Source of the DNA: HXMU1420-2 sp017643305
GTDB lineage: Bacteria > Pseudomonadota > Alphaproteobacteria > Rhodobacterales > Rhodobacteraceae
Direction: 5' to 3'
Assembly: GCA_965217135.1 (NCBI GenBank)
Contig: OZ244249.1
Location: forward strand, 1,674,001 to 1,738,000
DNA: 64,000 bases
Both the position numbers and the translations under genes were made by a program. The notes under the pieces are model-generated. The model saw only the letters and a program-made list of their open reading frames with translations. It was not told the origin of the DNA and ran no database searches. Below, piece after piece: positions 43,339 through 52,161 of the stretch (position 1 is the first letter of the stretch; the number at the start of each line of letters is the position of its first letter).

Positions 43339-43467
43339 GGAATTTCCTTTCTGGTTTCATTGGAATGCGTTCTATCGGGCTTGGCGTGGATTGTGGTTTC
43401 AGGATTTTTCAGTATTTATGGTAAAGGCGAAGAACTATTCGCGATATCTAGATTTAGCGGAAGACTC

Positions 43468-43923
43468 ATGCTCGATGATACGGATCGCCGCATTCTGCGA
43501 CAGTACCAGGCTGACCCGGAGATGACCGTGGCCGATCTGGCCGAGCGCTGCGGGCTGACCCAGGCCACCTGCTGGCGGCGGCTGGAGGCGATGCGCGCTG
43601 GCAGCGTGATTGAGGGTTTGGAGGCGGTGATCAACTGGGCTGCTTTGGGCTATTCGGTGGAGGTGTCCTTGCGCATCACACTGGAGAAAAGCGTGACGCG
43701 CGCCTTTGACGAATTTCTGGCTGCGGCGCGGGAGATCCCGGAGGTGGTGGAGATCCAGACCTTTCTGGGCCGGGTCGATGTGCGGCTCAGCGTGGTTGCT
43801 CGCGACCTTCCGCATTATCAGGCGATCTATCGTGATCGCATCCTGACCCTGCCGCATATCGCCGATATCGAAGCGCTGATGCATATCGCAAGGGTCAAGA
43901 CGGACGAAGCGTTGCCGGTATGA
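43468..43923 (+). CDS. Lrp/AsnC-family regulator (first of two)
   Basis: A 151-residue regulator with an N-terminal helix-turn-helix (LDDTDRRILRQYQADPEMTVADL, then GLTQATCWRRLEAM) and a C-terminal ligand-binding RAM domain (VVEIQTFLGRVDVRLSVVAR). GGAAG precedes the ATG at 43468; the upstream in-frame extension to 43360 is not protein-like. It overlaps the next Lrp gene by four bases (ATGA). The pair is divergent from ilvC and runs into a class V aminotransferase. Confidence 0.88.
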   Translation: MLDDTDRRILRQYQADPEMTVADLAERCGLTQATCWRRLEAMRAGSVIEGLEAVINWAALGYSVEVSLRITLEKSVTRAFDEFLAAAREIPEVVEIQTFLGRVDVRLSVVARDLPHYQAIYRDRILTLPHIADIEALMHIARVKTDEALPV

Positions 43924-44378
43924 TCGCGCTTGATGATACAGACCGCCACTTGCTGCGCCTGCTGGCGCGGGATGCGACCCAAAGCGCGGGCGCGCTGGGC
44001 CGGATCGTGGGGCTGAGCCAGCCCGCGGCCTGGCGGCGGATCAAAAGGCTGGAAGACGCTGGAGTGATCGCAGGCCGTCGTCTGCGCCTGAACGCGGAAG
44101 CGCTGGGGTTTGGCGTGACGGTGTTCCTCGGTGTGAAACTGGCACGCAAGGGGCAGGTCAGCCTGGCAGATTTCGAACGCGCCGTCAGCGCCATCCCCGA
44201 GGTGCAGACGGTGGAGCATGTGCTCGGGCTCTATGATTTTCGCCTTCGCGTGGTGGCCCGCGACCTTCCGGATTTCGAACGCGTGCTGCGGCGTCGGATC
44301 ATGACACTGCCGGGGGCAGGGGAGGTTGAGGCCAATGTGCTGCTTTCCGAAGAGCGTCGGCCGGGGCCGATTGGCTAA
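43920..44378 (+). CDS. Lrp/AsnC-family regulator (second of two)
   Basis: A 152-residue paralogue of the gene before it: LDDTDRHLLRLLARDATQSAG and VGLSQPAAWRRIKRLEDAG form the DNA-binding domain and VQTVEHVLGLYDFRLRVVARDL the RAM domain. The two share the same layout, with clear divergence in the recognition helix (TQATCWRR versus SQPAAWRR). Four-base overlap with the first gene suggests equal expression and a possible heteromeric regulator. The aminotransferase begins 96 bases later. Confidence 0.88.
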   Translation: MIALDDTDRHLLRLLARDATQSAGALGRIVGLSQPAAWRRIKRLEDAGVIAGRRLRLNAEALGFGVTVFLGVKLARKGQVSLADFERAVSAIPEVQTVEHVLGLYDFRLRVVARDLPDFERVLRRRIMTLPGAGEVEANVLLSEERRPGPIG

Positions 44379-44474
44379 GAAAATTTGGGCCAGGCCGCAT
44401 GGCTTGGACATTGTGCCGCCTGTGCAAGGTCTATTTGGCCCGGTAGGTTTTGGACAAACAAAGAGGAACATGCC

Positions 44475-45602
44475 ATGCCAGCATTGCTTGAAACCGTAGA
44501 CCCGGACGGTTTGGAGGAATTCTCCGTCGTCTTCACCGACCGCTCGCTCAACCACATGTCCGCCACCTTTCAGCAGGTGATGCGCGACATCTCGGATATG
44601 CTCTGTGACGTTTACAATGCAGACGGCGTCGCCATCATCCCAGGTGGCGGCACCTTCGCAATGGAGGCCGTGGCGCGGCAGTTCGCAGGTGGGCGCCGGG
44701 TGCTGGTGGTACGCAACGGCTGGTTCTCCTACCGCTGGTCGCAGATCATAGAAAGCGGCAACCTGACGGCGGGGGTCACCGTGCTGAAGGCGCGTCAGAC
44801 CGGCAATGCCAGCCCGTCGCCCTTCAGCCCTGCGCCCATCGAAGAGGTGGTAGAGGCGATCCGCACCCAAAGACCCGAAGTTGTTTTTGCCCCGCATGTT
44901 GAAACCTCCGCAGGGGTGATCTTGCCGGATGACTACATCACCGCCCTGGCCGCCGCCGCGCATGAGGTGGGCGCGCTGATGGTGCTCGATTGCATCGCCA
45001 GTGGTACGGCTTGGGTGGACATGAAAGCCACGGGCGTCGATGTTTTGATCTCCGCCCCCCAGAAAGGGTGGAGCGCGTCACCCTGCGCCGGGCTGGTGAT
45101 GTTGTCCGAACGCGCGGAAAAGCGCTTGGGTGAAACCGAGAGTGACAGCTTCGTCGCCGACCTGAAGAAGTGGCGCCAGATCATGCAGGCATATGAAAAT
45201 GGCGGCCATGCCTATCACGCGACCATGCCCACGGATGCCCTGCGCGACTTCCGCGACACGATGCTGGAAACTCGTGATTTTGGGTTCGACAAGCTGAAGG
45301 ACGCGCAATGGGCGCTGGGCAATGCCGTGCGCGCGATGCTCAAGGACAAAGGCGTTACCTCTGTCGCTGCCGAGGGTTACGGCGCGCCGGGCGTGGTGGT
45401 CAGCTTCACCACCGATGCCGACATCCAGAATGGCAAGAAATTCGCTGCCCAAGGCATGCAGATCGCCGCCGGTGTGCCGCTGCAATGTGATGAACCGGCA
45501 GATTTCAGCACCTTCCGTCTCGGCCTCTTTGGGCTCGATAAACTCTATGATGTAGACGGCACCGTCGCGCGCCTGAAACGCGTCATCGATCAGGTGCTCT
45601 GA
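44475..45602 (+). CDS. Class V aminotransferase (alanine/serine-glyoxylate type)
   Basis: A 375-residue PLP enzyme. The PLP Lys is in LISAPQKGWSASPCAGLVML, preceded by VLDCIASGTAWVDM with the conserved Asp; the N-terminus carries PGGGTFAMEAVARQF and the substrate part YHATMPTDALRDF. This is the family of serine-glyoxylate, alanine-glyoxylate and 2-aminoethylphosphonate transaminases; the exact substrate is open. The ATG at 44475 has GAGG 9 bases upstream. It follows two Lrp regulators, suggesting control by an amino acid. A terminator hairpin follows. Confidence 0.85.
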   Translation: MPALLETVDPDGLEEFSVVFTDRSLNHMSATFQQVMRDISDMLCDVYNADGVAIIPGGGTFAMEAVARQFAGGRRVLVVRNGWFSYRWSQIIESGNLTAGVTVLKARQTGNASPSPFSPAPIEEVVEAIRTQRPEVVFAPHVETSAGVILPDDYITALAAAAHEVGALMVLDCIASGTAWVDMKATGVDVLISAPQKGWSASPCAGLVMLSERAEKRLGETESDSFVADLKKWRQIMQAYENGGHAYHATMPTDALRDFRDTMLETRDFGFDKLKDAQWALGNAVRAMLKDKGVTSVAAEGYGAPGVVVSFTTDADIQNGKKFAAQGMQIAAGVPLQCDEPADFSTFRLGLFGLDKLYDVDGTVARLKRVIDQVL

Positions 45603-45632
45603 CCCAGCCTTCTCCTGTTTGAAGATACCTTG

Positions 45633-45664
45633 GGGTCTGGGGGTAAAACCCCCAGACAACCCCT
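45633..45664. terminator. Bidirectional hairpin between the aminotransferase and the UbiH-like gene
   Basis: GTCTGGGGG and CCCCCAGAC (45635-45643 and 45649-45657) form a perfect 9-bp stem around TAAAA, between convergent genes. The sequence in front (TTTGAAGATACCTTGGGG) looks like a repeated intergenic element in related genomes, from memory. Confidence 0.6.
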
Positions 45665-45680
45665 TCAACGAAAGTGGCGT

Positions 45681-46886
45681 TCAGGTCGCCCCCAACCCCA
45701 TGCGCATCAGCATCTGCCGTACCGGCGGCAGGGCATAGAGCGCGCCAATTCCCGTGGCCCGCAGACTTTGCAGCGGCGTTGCCCCAGCCCGGGAGGCACG
45801 GTTCAGCAGGTTGATCCCGGCCACCCGCGTCCGCATGTCGTTGATGCGGGCGCTGTGGTAGGCCTCCAGCATCGCGGCATCGCCCAGCCCCTCGGGCCGG
45901 GCCGTGGCCAGATCGCGCAGGGCGCGCAGATCGGCCAGTGACATGTTCAGACCCTGCGCGCCAATGGGGGGCATCACATGGGCGGCCTCGGCCAGCAGCG
46001 CGATGCGCTGGCCGCTCAGTCGGTCGGCGACCTGGCTTATGATCGGCCAGACCGTGCGGCGTGTGGCCAATGTCAGCGGGCCAAAAAGATGGGCAGACCG
46101 GTTGGTCATCTCGGCCTCGAACGCGGGCACCGATAGTGCGGCCAGGCGTTTCACTTCTGGCCCGCTTTCCATCCAGACGATCGCGGAACAGGGCTGACCA
46201 TCCAGATCGGGCAGGGGGACCAGCGTGAACGGCCCGCCACTGCGATGGATCTCGGTCGATATATTGCCATGCGGCTCCGAATGCGTCACCGCAAAGGCCA
46301 ATGCCTTCTGCCCGTAGCGGGTGGTTTTTACACCGATCCCGGCAGCATCTCGCATCGGCGAATTGCGCCCATCAGCGGCCAGCACCAGCCGCGTGGTCAC
46401 GCGCGTGCCGTCGGTCAGGGTCACGCGCGCTTCCGCGTCGCGGGTCAGCAGGCCACGCGTGCCGATTCCGCTCACGAACGTCACGTTGTCCAGTTCGTTG
46501 ATCCGCGCCAGCATCTCCCGGCGCAACAGCCAGTTGGGCAGGTTCCAGCCGAACGGCTGGTCGGACAGGTCCGCCGCCCGGAAATCCCGCACGACGCGCG
46601 GTGCGCCATCGGTCCCGCTGGCATCCACAATCCGCATGATCTCCAGTGGCATGGCATGTGGGGCCAGTTGCGGCCACAGCCTGCAGTCTTGCAGCAAAGC
46701 GCGGGCGGGTTGCAGGAACGCCGTGGTGCGCAGATCGGCGCCTTCGGTGCTGGTATCGGTGATGGGCGGGGCCGGATCGGCACAGATCACTTCAAACCCG
46801 GCGGCGCCAAGCGTGATGGCTGCGGTCAGCCCGGCCACGCCGCCGCCCGAAATCAGGATATCGCAGTTTTTGTCCATGCCTGACAT
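45681..46886 (-). CDS. UbiH/UbiF-family FAD-dependent hydroxylase
   Basis: A 401-residue flavoprotein monooxygenase of the ubiquinone-synthesis type. The FAD motif is ILISGGGVAGLTAAITL, the DG motif is LVLAADGRNSPMR, and the third motif reads LLAEAAHVMPPIGAQGLNMSLADL. In that last motif the usual GD before AAH is AE, a change in a residue that normally touches the FAD ribityl chain. It likely hydroxylates a ubiquinone precursor ring. The gene is on its own, 43 bases beyond the nucleotidase gene on the same strand, with which it may share a transcript. Confidence 0.82.
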   Translation of the reverse strand: MSGMDKNCDILISGGGVAGLTAAITLGAAGFEVICADPAPPITDTSTEGADLRTTAFLQPARALLQDCRLWPQLAPHAMPLEIMRIVDASGTDGAPRVVRDFRAADLSDQPFGWNLPNWLLRREMLARINELDNVTFVSGIGTRGLLTRDAEARVTLTDGTRVTTRLVLAADGRNSPMRDAAGIGVKTTRYGQKALAFAVTHSEPHGNISTEIHRSGGPFTLVPLPDLDGQPCSAIVWMESGPEVKRLAALSVPAFEAEMTNRSAHLFGPLTLATRRTVWPIISQVADRLSGQRIALLAEAAHVMPPIGAQGLNMSLADLRALRDLATARPEGLGDAAMLEAYHSARINDMRTRVAGINLLNRASRAGATPLQSLRATGIGALYALPPVRQMLMRMGLGAT

Positions 46887-46929
46887 TTAGTGCTCAGGCG
46901 CGTCCCGCGCCAAGCGACATCCTGTCCGG

Positions 46930-47574
46930 TCACAGCAGGCGCCGCAAGAACGCGGTCAGGTCGTCTGTATGGAAATGGATATGATCGGCGTCATGCGGGT
47001 CGGGCCGCACCAACACTGTGCGCATCCCCATATCATGAGGTGCGGCCAGATTGCGGGGTTCGTCTTCGAACATGGCGGCTTCGCTGGGCACAACCCCGTC
47101 GGTGGTGAACACCTCCTCAAACGCCTCGCGTTCCGGTTTGGGCCGGAAACTGGCATGTTCCACGCCATAAATCGCATCGAACAGCCCGTTCAGCCCGCGT
47201 GCGGCCAACACCCGTTCGGCGTAGGGCGCGGTTCCGTTTGTATAGACAATCCGCCGCCCCGGCAGGGCGCGGATATGGGCGACCAGCTCGGTATCATGCT
47301 CCAGATGGTCCAGCGAAATGTCGTGCACATCGGTCAGATACGGGGCCGGGTCCACGTCATGTTCACGCATCAGCCCGGCCAGCGTTGTGCCATAGGTGGC
47401 CCAGTAATGACGACGCAGGTGGTCGGCCTCGTCACGCTGCACACCCAGCGCATCCATAACGTATTGCGTCATGCGCACTTCGATCTGGTCAAACAGCCGC
47501 GCCTGGGGTGGGTACAGCGTGTTGTCCAGGTCAAAAACCCAATATGTGACGTGGGAAAAAGCGTCGCGTGGCAT
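46930..47574 (-). CDS. HAD-family pyrimidine 5'-nucleotidase
   Basis: A 214-residue haloacid-dehalogenase phosphatase of the SDT1-like type. Motif I is WVFDLDNTLYPPQARLFDQI with the nucleophile Asp, motif II is VYTNGTAPYAERVL, the Lys region is FRPKPEREAFE and motif III is AAMFEDEPRNLAAPHDMGM. These are specific for pyrimidine nucleotidases (DLDNTLYP start). It heads a minus-strand pair with the UbiH-like gene and is divergent from the GntR regulator. Confidence 0.9.
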   Translation of the reverse strand: MPRDAFSHVTYWVFDLDNTLYPPQARLFDQIEVRMTQYVMDALGVQRDEADHLRRHYWATYGTTLAGLMREHDVDPAPYLTDVHDISLDHLEHDTELVAHIRALPGRRIVYTNGTAPYAERVLAARGLNGLFDAIYGVEHASFRPKPEREAFEEVFTTDGVVPSEAAMFEDEPRNLAAPHDMGMRTVLVRPDPHDADHIHFHTDDLTAFLRRLL

Positions 47575-47675
47575 GCTTCGGACTTAGGTTACATCGGTGC
47601 TCAGGGCAACGGGCGACTTGCTTCAAAGCCCCACTGCCGCCAGACTGTGCCAAATTGCAGGGAGAAAGAGGCAAA

Positions 47676-48329
47676 ATGCCCAGTCAAACGCAAGCGCCGA
47701 CGGATGCCTATTCAATGATATTGGAAGCCATCGATGTGGGCGTCTACAAACCGGGCGACCGGCTGGTTGAAAGCGATCTCGCGGAACGGTTCGGCGTATC
47801 GCGTACCCCGATCCGCGAAGCGCTGCAGCGGCTGGAGACGCAATCGCTTCTGGAACGCGACGGACGGTCGCTGATTGTGGCCGCGCTGGATCACAACCAG
47901 ATGGCCGAGCTCTACGTCGTGCGCCGCGAACTCGAAGGGCTGGCCGCGCGGCTTGCGGCCAAGCATGCCACCGAAGAAGAGGTGCGCGTGCTGCGCGACA
48001 TGGTTACGGCGGATGATGCGCTGGTGGGCGATCCCAGCGCGCTGTCTCGGGCGAACCGGCGGTTTCACAAACAGATCCACCTGGCGTCTCACAACCGCTA
48101 TCTTGTGCAGCAACTGGACCTTGTACACCGCACCATGGCGCTGATGGCCACCACGTCGCTGGCGGCCGAAGGGCGGGGGCAGATTGCCCAGGCTGAACAT
48201 GACCGCATCGTGCGCGCCATCGAAGACCATGACGAAGCCGAAGCCGAAGCTGCCCTGCGCGATCACATCTCGATCGCGTTCATGACCCGTCTGCGTCAGG
48301 ACGCAGAAACGCGGGACGGTCCGGGCTGA
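47676..48329 (+). CDS. GntR-family regulator with FCD domain
   Basis: A 217-residue regulator. The winged helix is MILEAIDVGVYKPGDRLVES plus LAERFGVSRTPIREALQRLE; the all-helical FCD effector domain follows with AELYVVRRELEGLAARLAAK and HKQIHLASHNRYLVQQLDLV, carrying metal-ligand His residues. GGGAGAAAGAGG precedes the ATG. Its last 50 bases overlap the end of the glycosyltransferase gene on the opposite strand. The ligand is unknown. Confidence 0.88.
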   Translation: MPSQTQAPTDAYSMILEAIDVGVYKPGDRLVESDLAERFGVSRTPIREALQRLETQSLLERDGRSLIVAALDHNQMAELYVVRRELEGLAARLAAKHATEEEVRVLRDMVTADDALVGDPSALSRANRRFHKQIHLASHNRYLVQQLDLVHRTMALMATTSLAAEGRGQIAQAEHDRIVRAIEDHDEAEAEAALRDHISIAFMTRLRQDAETRDGPG

Positions 48330-50199
48330 CATCAGGCACCGATTGACCATGCTGCGTCTTGTCCCAGAAATAGGGGCGGGCCAGCAATTCGAATACGGCC
48401 TTGTACGCGGCGGCGACGCCCAGCAGGTAATAGACCGGCAGGGTGATCACCCACGGCAACAGGAACCGCCGCCCGCGCCGGGCCACCCCCGCCGCACCAA
48501 TCGCCATGTTGCCCAGATCTGACATCACGCATAGCGTTATCAATACAGCGGGCAGCCACGCCATGCCGCTGCTGATCATCGGATGCCCCAGCCCTAGCGG
48601 CAACGCCCACAGTGTCCACAGCGCCGGGGCCAGCAGAAACTGCAAAACGGTGCCCGCCATCAATATGTGCACCCCCAGGACCCGCCACCAGCCCAGCTGC
48701 TGCCGCAGCAGCCTAGGATCGCGCAGATGCACCAGCCAGGTGACCAGAAACCCTTTCAGCCAGCGACTGCGCTGCTTGATCCACGGCCAGCCGCGACAGG
48801 TGGCTTCCTCTTCCGTCACTGTCTGGAGAAGCTCGGTCCTGTAGCCTTCGCGTGCCAGCCGCACGCCCAGGTCGGCATCTTCAGTCAAGTTGTGCGCGTC
48901 CCAGCCCCCCAGCGCCTCCAGTATTCTCCGCCGGAAAAACAATGTCGTGCCCCCCAGCGGCAGAACCAGCCTCATACGCTGCACACCGGGCAGCAGGATG
49001 CGCCACCAGCCCGCGTATTCGATGGAAAAACACCGCGATATCCAGTTGCTGCGCGGGTTGTAGTAATCCAGTATCCCCTGCAAACAGGCCACATCCGGCC
49101 CAGCACGCGCGAACCGCTTGGCGATCACGTGCAGCTGATCGGGGGCAGGGGCGTCTTCGGCATCCCAGACCCCGATGATATCGCCATCGCAGAAATCCAG
49201 CGCATAGTTAAGAGCGCGGGGCTTCGTGGTCAGTGGCCCGGTATCTGGCACTTGCACCACGCGCATCCACCCCGGCAGGTCCAGTGCCTGCAAGGCGGCG
49301 CGCGTGACGGTGTCTTTCTCCTCCAGCACCAGCGCCACCTCCAGCAAGGCGCGGGGGTATTTCACCGCCTGTAACCGCGCGACCAGTGTGCTGGCAATTT
49401 CGGTTTCATGGAAAAGTGGGACCAGAATCGAGATGCGCGGCAGGCGGCCCTCCTCGGGCGTTTCTGTAGGTTCATCCGGTGCTGCATCGTGTAGGCGCCC
49501 GAAAATCTGCAAGACAAATGCGGCTAGCTTCAGTCCGGTCACGGGCACCAGCGTGGCCAACGCCAACAGGCACAAACCCAGTCCTGCCGCCTGTGGAGCC
49601 CAGAACAAGACCACCAGCAACGCAACCATGACCAGCGTCGCGGCCAACAGGCCCGAGCGCCCCAGTTTCTGCCAGGTGCGGCTGCTGTAACGGTCCGGCA
49701 CACGGGTTTCCGCTCGCCGCCCCAGATGGTCTGCGCCCTGCGCGGCGATATTGTTGAGGATCTCCGTCTCCGACGCGACCACCGCCAGCAGCTGCGGCGC
49801 GTTGGGCAGCGCGGTGGCAATGTCTTCCAACCGATCGGGCCACGCTGTGGCCACGGCCAGCATTTGCCCGATCCGCATCAAGGGGACTGCTCGCAGTTTC
49901 AGCCAGGTCTCCGGCGCAGCCAGACCAAACAGCGCCGGGTCCGGCGGCGTTTCTGCCAGATCGACGCGGTAAAGTCCGTGCTTCTGTGCCACCGCCTCCA
50001 ACACATCTTCTTCGCGCACCAAGCCTTCGGCTACCAGGATCCGGCCCAGCGGCGCATCCCAGGATTTCTGCATCACCAGCGCGTTCAAAAGATCCCGCGG
50101 ACGCAACAGCCCCTGATCCACCAGATACCGTCCGATTGGACGCTGCCCCAGGGCCGGAGCCGGGCGGGGAGACGAAAGCCTTAATCTGGGATCACTCAT
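48280..50199 (-). CDS. Membrane glycosyltransferase family 2 with N-terminal MshEN (GspE_N-like) domain
   Basis: A 639-residue inner-membrane protein. Residues ~20-150 hold an MshEN/GspE_N-like domain (GRYLVDQGLLRPRDLLNALV, then PLGRILVAEGLVREEDVLEAVA), which binds c-di-GMP in several proteins. Two helices follow (about 185-240), then a processive GT2 domain: ISILVPLFHETEIASTLV, a DAED at VWDAEDAPAPDQL, ED in NLTEDADLGVRLA and QRSRWLKGF. Four or five more helices close it. The layout recalls E. coli NfrB, which pairs a GT2 domain with MshEN for c-di-GMP control. The polysaccharide made is unknown, with no partner exporter beside it. Confidence 0.85.
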   Translation of the reverse strand: MSDPRLRLSSPRPAPALGQRPIGRYLVDQGLLRPRDLLNALVMQKSWDAPLGRILVAEGLVREEDVLEAVAQKHGLYRVDLAETPPDPALFGLAAPETWLKLRAVPLMRIGQMLAVATAWPDRLEDIATALPNAPQLLAVVASETEILNNIAAQGADHLGRRAETRVPDRYSSRTWQKLGRSGLLAATLVMVALLVVLFWAPQAAGLGLCLLALATLVPVTGLKLAAFVLQIFGRLHDAAPDEPTETPEEGRLPRISILVPLFHETEIASTLVARLQAVKYPRALLEVALVLEEKDTVTRAALQALDLPGWMRVVQVPDTGPLTTKPRALNYALDFCDGDIIGVWDAEDAPAPDQLHVIAKRFARAGPDVACLQGILDYYNPRSNWISRCFSIEYAGWWRILLPGVQRMRLVLPLGGTTLFFRRRILEALGGWDAHNLTEDADLGVRLAREGYRTELLQTVTEEEATCRGWPWIKQRSRWLKGFLVTWLVHLRDPRLLRQQLGWWRVLGVHILMAGTVLQFLLAPALWTLWALPLGLGHPMISSGMAWLPAVLITLCVMSDLGNMAIGAAGVARRGRRFLLPWVITLPVYYLLGVAAAYKAVFELLARPYFWDKTQHGQSVPDVSPDRPAFLRPDADGS

Positions 50200-50294
50200 G
50201 AAACAGGCTGCCTCCGATGGGTCAGAGACAGCCTTGCGCCTGCATCGTTAATACAGTCTTAACAACCCGTTGAATCGGGTAAGAAATATGGTCT

Positions 50295-51455
50295 TCAGCC
50301 TTTGCGTGCGTTCATCGCGGCAGCAAAGCGTTCGAACAGGTAAAAACTGTCCTGTGGGCCGGGGCTGGCCTCGGGGTGGTACTGCACCGAATAAACCGGG
50401 CGGTCTTTGATCCGGATGCCACAGTTCGACCCGTCAAACAGCGACCGGTGGGTTTCCACCACACCTTTGGGCAGGGTCTGGGCATCTACGGCGAACCCGT
50501 GGTTCATCGAGGTGATTTCCACTTTGCCGGTTTCCAGATCCTTGACGGGGTGGTTCGCGCCATGGTGGCCGTGGTTCATCTTGACCGTCTTGGCCCCCAG
50601 CGCCAGTGCCAGCATCTGATGGCCGAGGCAGATGCCAAAGACCGGGATTTCGCTTTGCTCCAGCACTGACTGGATCATCGGCACCGCATAGGCGCCCGTT
50701 GCTGCTGGGTCGCCCGGACCGTTCGACAGGAACACGCCATCCGGCGCATGCGCCATAACCTCTTCCGCCGTGGCCGTTGCGGGAAGAACTGTCACATCGC
50801 AGCCGACGCTGGCCAGGCAGCGCAATATGTTGCGCTTGGCGCCATAATCCACTGCCACGACCCGATGCCGTGGCGCGGTCTGCCGGGTGTAGCCTTCGGG
50901 CCAGGCCCAACGCATTTCGTCCCAGCGGTAGGATTGCGCACAGGTCACCTCGCGGGCCAGATCCATGCCTTCCAGCCCGGCAAAGCCACGCGCGGCCTTG
51001 ACCAGCCTGGCCACGTCAAATTCGCCGTCCGGGTTGTGTTCCAGTGCCACATGCGGCGCGCCCTGTTGACGGATCGCGCGGGTCAGGCGGCGGGTGTCGA
51101 TGCCGCCAATGGCCACGCGGTCGCGCCGTTCCAACCAGTTGGTCAGCGCCTCGGCGCTGCGCCAGTTCGACGGTTCGGTTGGGTCCCATTTCACCACCAT
51201 GCCATCGGCCACCGGATCGCCGGTTTCGTCATCGTCGGGGTTCACGCCGACATTGCCGATATGGGGGAAGGTAAAGGTCACGATTTGGCCCGCATAAGAC
51301 GGGTCGGTCATGATTTCCTGGTAGCCGGTCATGGCGGTATTGAAACACAGCTCTGCGACGCGGTGGCCTCGGGCCCCGAAACCTTGTCCGAAGAACACGG
51401 TTCCATCCGCCAGCGCGAGGCAGGCGGTCGGCTTTGGCGGGGCGGTTCTGGCCAT
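50295..51455 (-). CDS. carA: Carbamoyl-phosphate synthase small subunit
   Basis: A 386-residue glutaminase subunit that feeds ammonia to CarB for arginine and pyrimidine synthesis. The N-terminal domain has GTVFFGQGFGARG and GNVGVNPDDDE; the class I amidotransferase domain has GPGDPAATGAY, the nucleophile in PVFGICLGHQMLALALG and the His-Glu pair in SVQYHPEASPGP. The ATG at 51455 has GGAG 9 bases upstream. carB is not in the window. It is divergent from yqeY. Confidence 0.95.
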   Translation of the reverse strand: MARTAPPKPTACLALADGTVFFGQGFGARGHRVAELCFNTAMTGYQEIMTDPSYAGQIVTFTFPHIGNVGVNPDDDETGDPVADGMVVKWDPTEPSNWRSAEALTNWLERRDRVAIGGIDTRRLTRAIRQQGAPHVALEHNPDGEFDVARLVKAARGFAGLEGMDLAREVTCAQSYRWDEMRWAWPEGYTRQTAPRHRVVAVDYGAKRNILRCLASVGCDVTVLPATATAEEVMAHAPDGVFLSNGPGDPAATGAYAVPMIQSVLEQSEIPVFGICLGHQMLALALGAKTVKMNHGHHGANHPVKDLETGKVEITSMNHGFAVDAQTLPKGVVETHRSLFDGSNCGIRIKDRPVYSVQYHPEASPGPQDSFYLFERFAAAMNARKG

Positions 51456-51643
51456 CGCTTTCGACTCCAAATGTAGGCAAATTGGCCGGTATTTACGGGG
51501 CTGATCCCGGCGGGTCAAGCCCGAGAAATTTGTGCCGTTTCTGCGATTTCAGCAGGTTACCGAACGTCCGCCGCTGTTGTGCCTTTGTCCGAATTTCGTT
51601 ACATTCGGGGATTTCAGGACCATTGGGAATGGGACCAGAAAAC

Positions 51644-52108
51644 ATGGATATGCGCGCACGGGTCAACGCGGCTCTCAAGCAGGCAATGAAGGACAAGGCA
51701 GTCGATCGGCTGTCTACGCTCCGTCTGATCAACGCCGCCATCAAGGATATGGAAATCGCCGCCCGTGGCGGCGAGGGTGATGAACAATTGGGTGATGACG
51801 CGGTGCTGGGCATCCTCGGCAAAATGGTCAAGCAGCGTCAGGAAAGCGCGCGTGCCTACGAAGAAGGCGGGCGGCTGGACCTGGCGGAGAGGGAAATGAA
51901 TGAAATCTCGGTTATCGAGGAATTCCTGCCGCGTCAGCTGGACGATGCCGAAGTGCGTGAGGCGATCAGCAAGGCTCTGACCGAAACCGGCGCCTGTTCG
52001 ATTCGCGACATGGGCAAAGTCATGGCCGAACTAAAGGGGCGCTATACGGGGCAGATGGACTTCGGCAAAGTTGGCCCAATGGTTAAGGACCAGCTCTGCA
52101 CGAGTTAG
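51644..52108 (+). CDS. yqeY: GatB/YqeY domain protein
   Basis: A 154-residue protein of the YqeY family, related to the tail domain of GatB that recognises tRNA. The sequence RARVNAALKQAMKDKAVDRL and YEEGGRLDLAEREMNEISVIEEFLP are diagnostic, as is GKVMAELKGRYTGQMDFGKV. A role in tRNA-dependent amidation is presumed but not proven for the family. The ATG at 51644 is chosen as the family start; MGPEN just before it is an alternative. Confidence 0.92.
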   Translation: MDMRARVNAALKQAMKDKAVDRLSTLRLINAAIKDMEIAARGGEGDEQLGDDAVLGILGKMVKQRQESARAYEEGGRLDLAEREMNEISVIEEFLPRQLDDAEVREAISKALTETGACSIRDMGKVMAELKGRYTGQMDFGKVGPMVKDQLCTS

Positions 52109-52161
52109 GGTAATCTGCTTGGCGCGGGTTTCGCGCGCGAAACTGCCGGATCCCAATAGCC

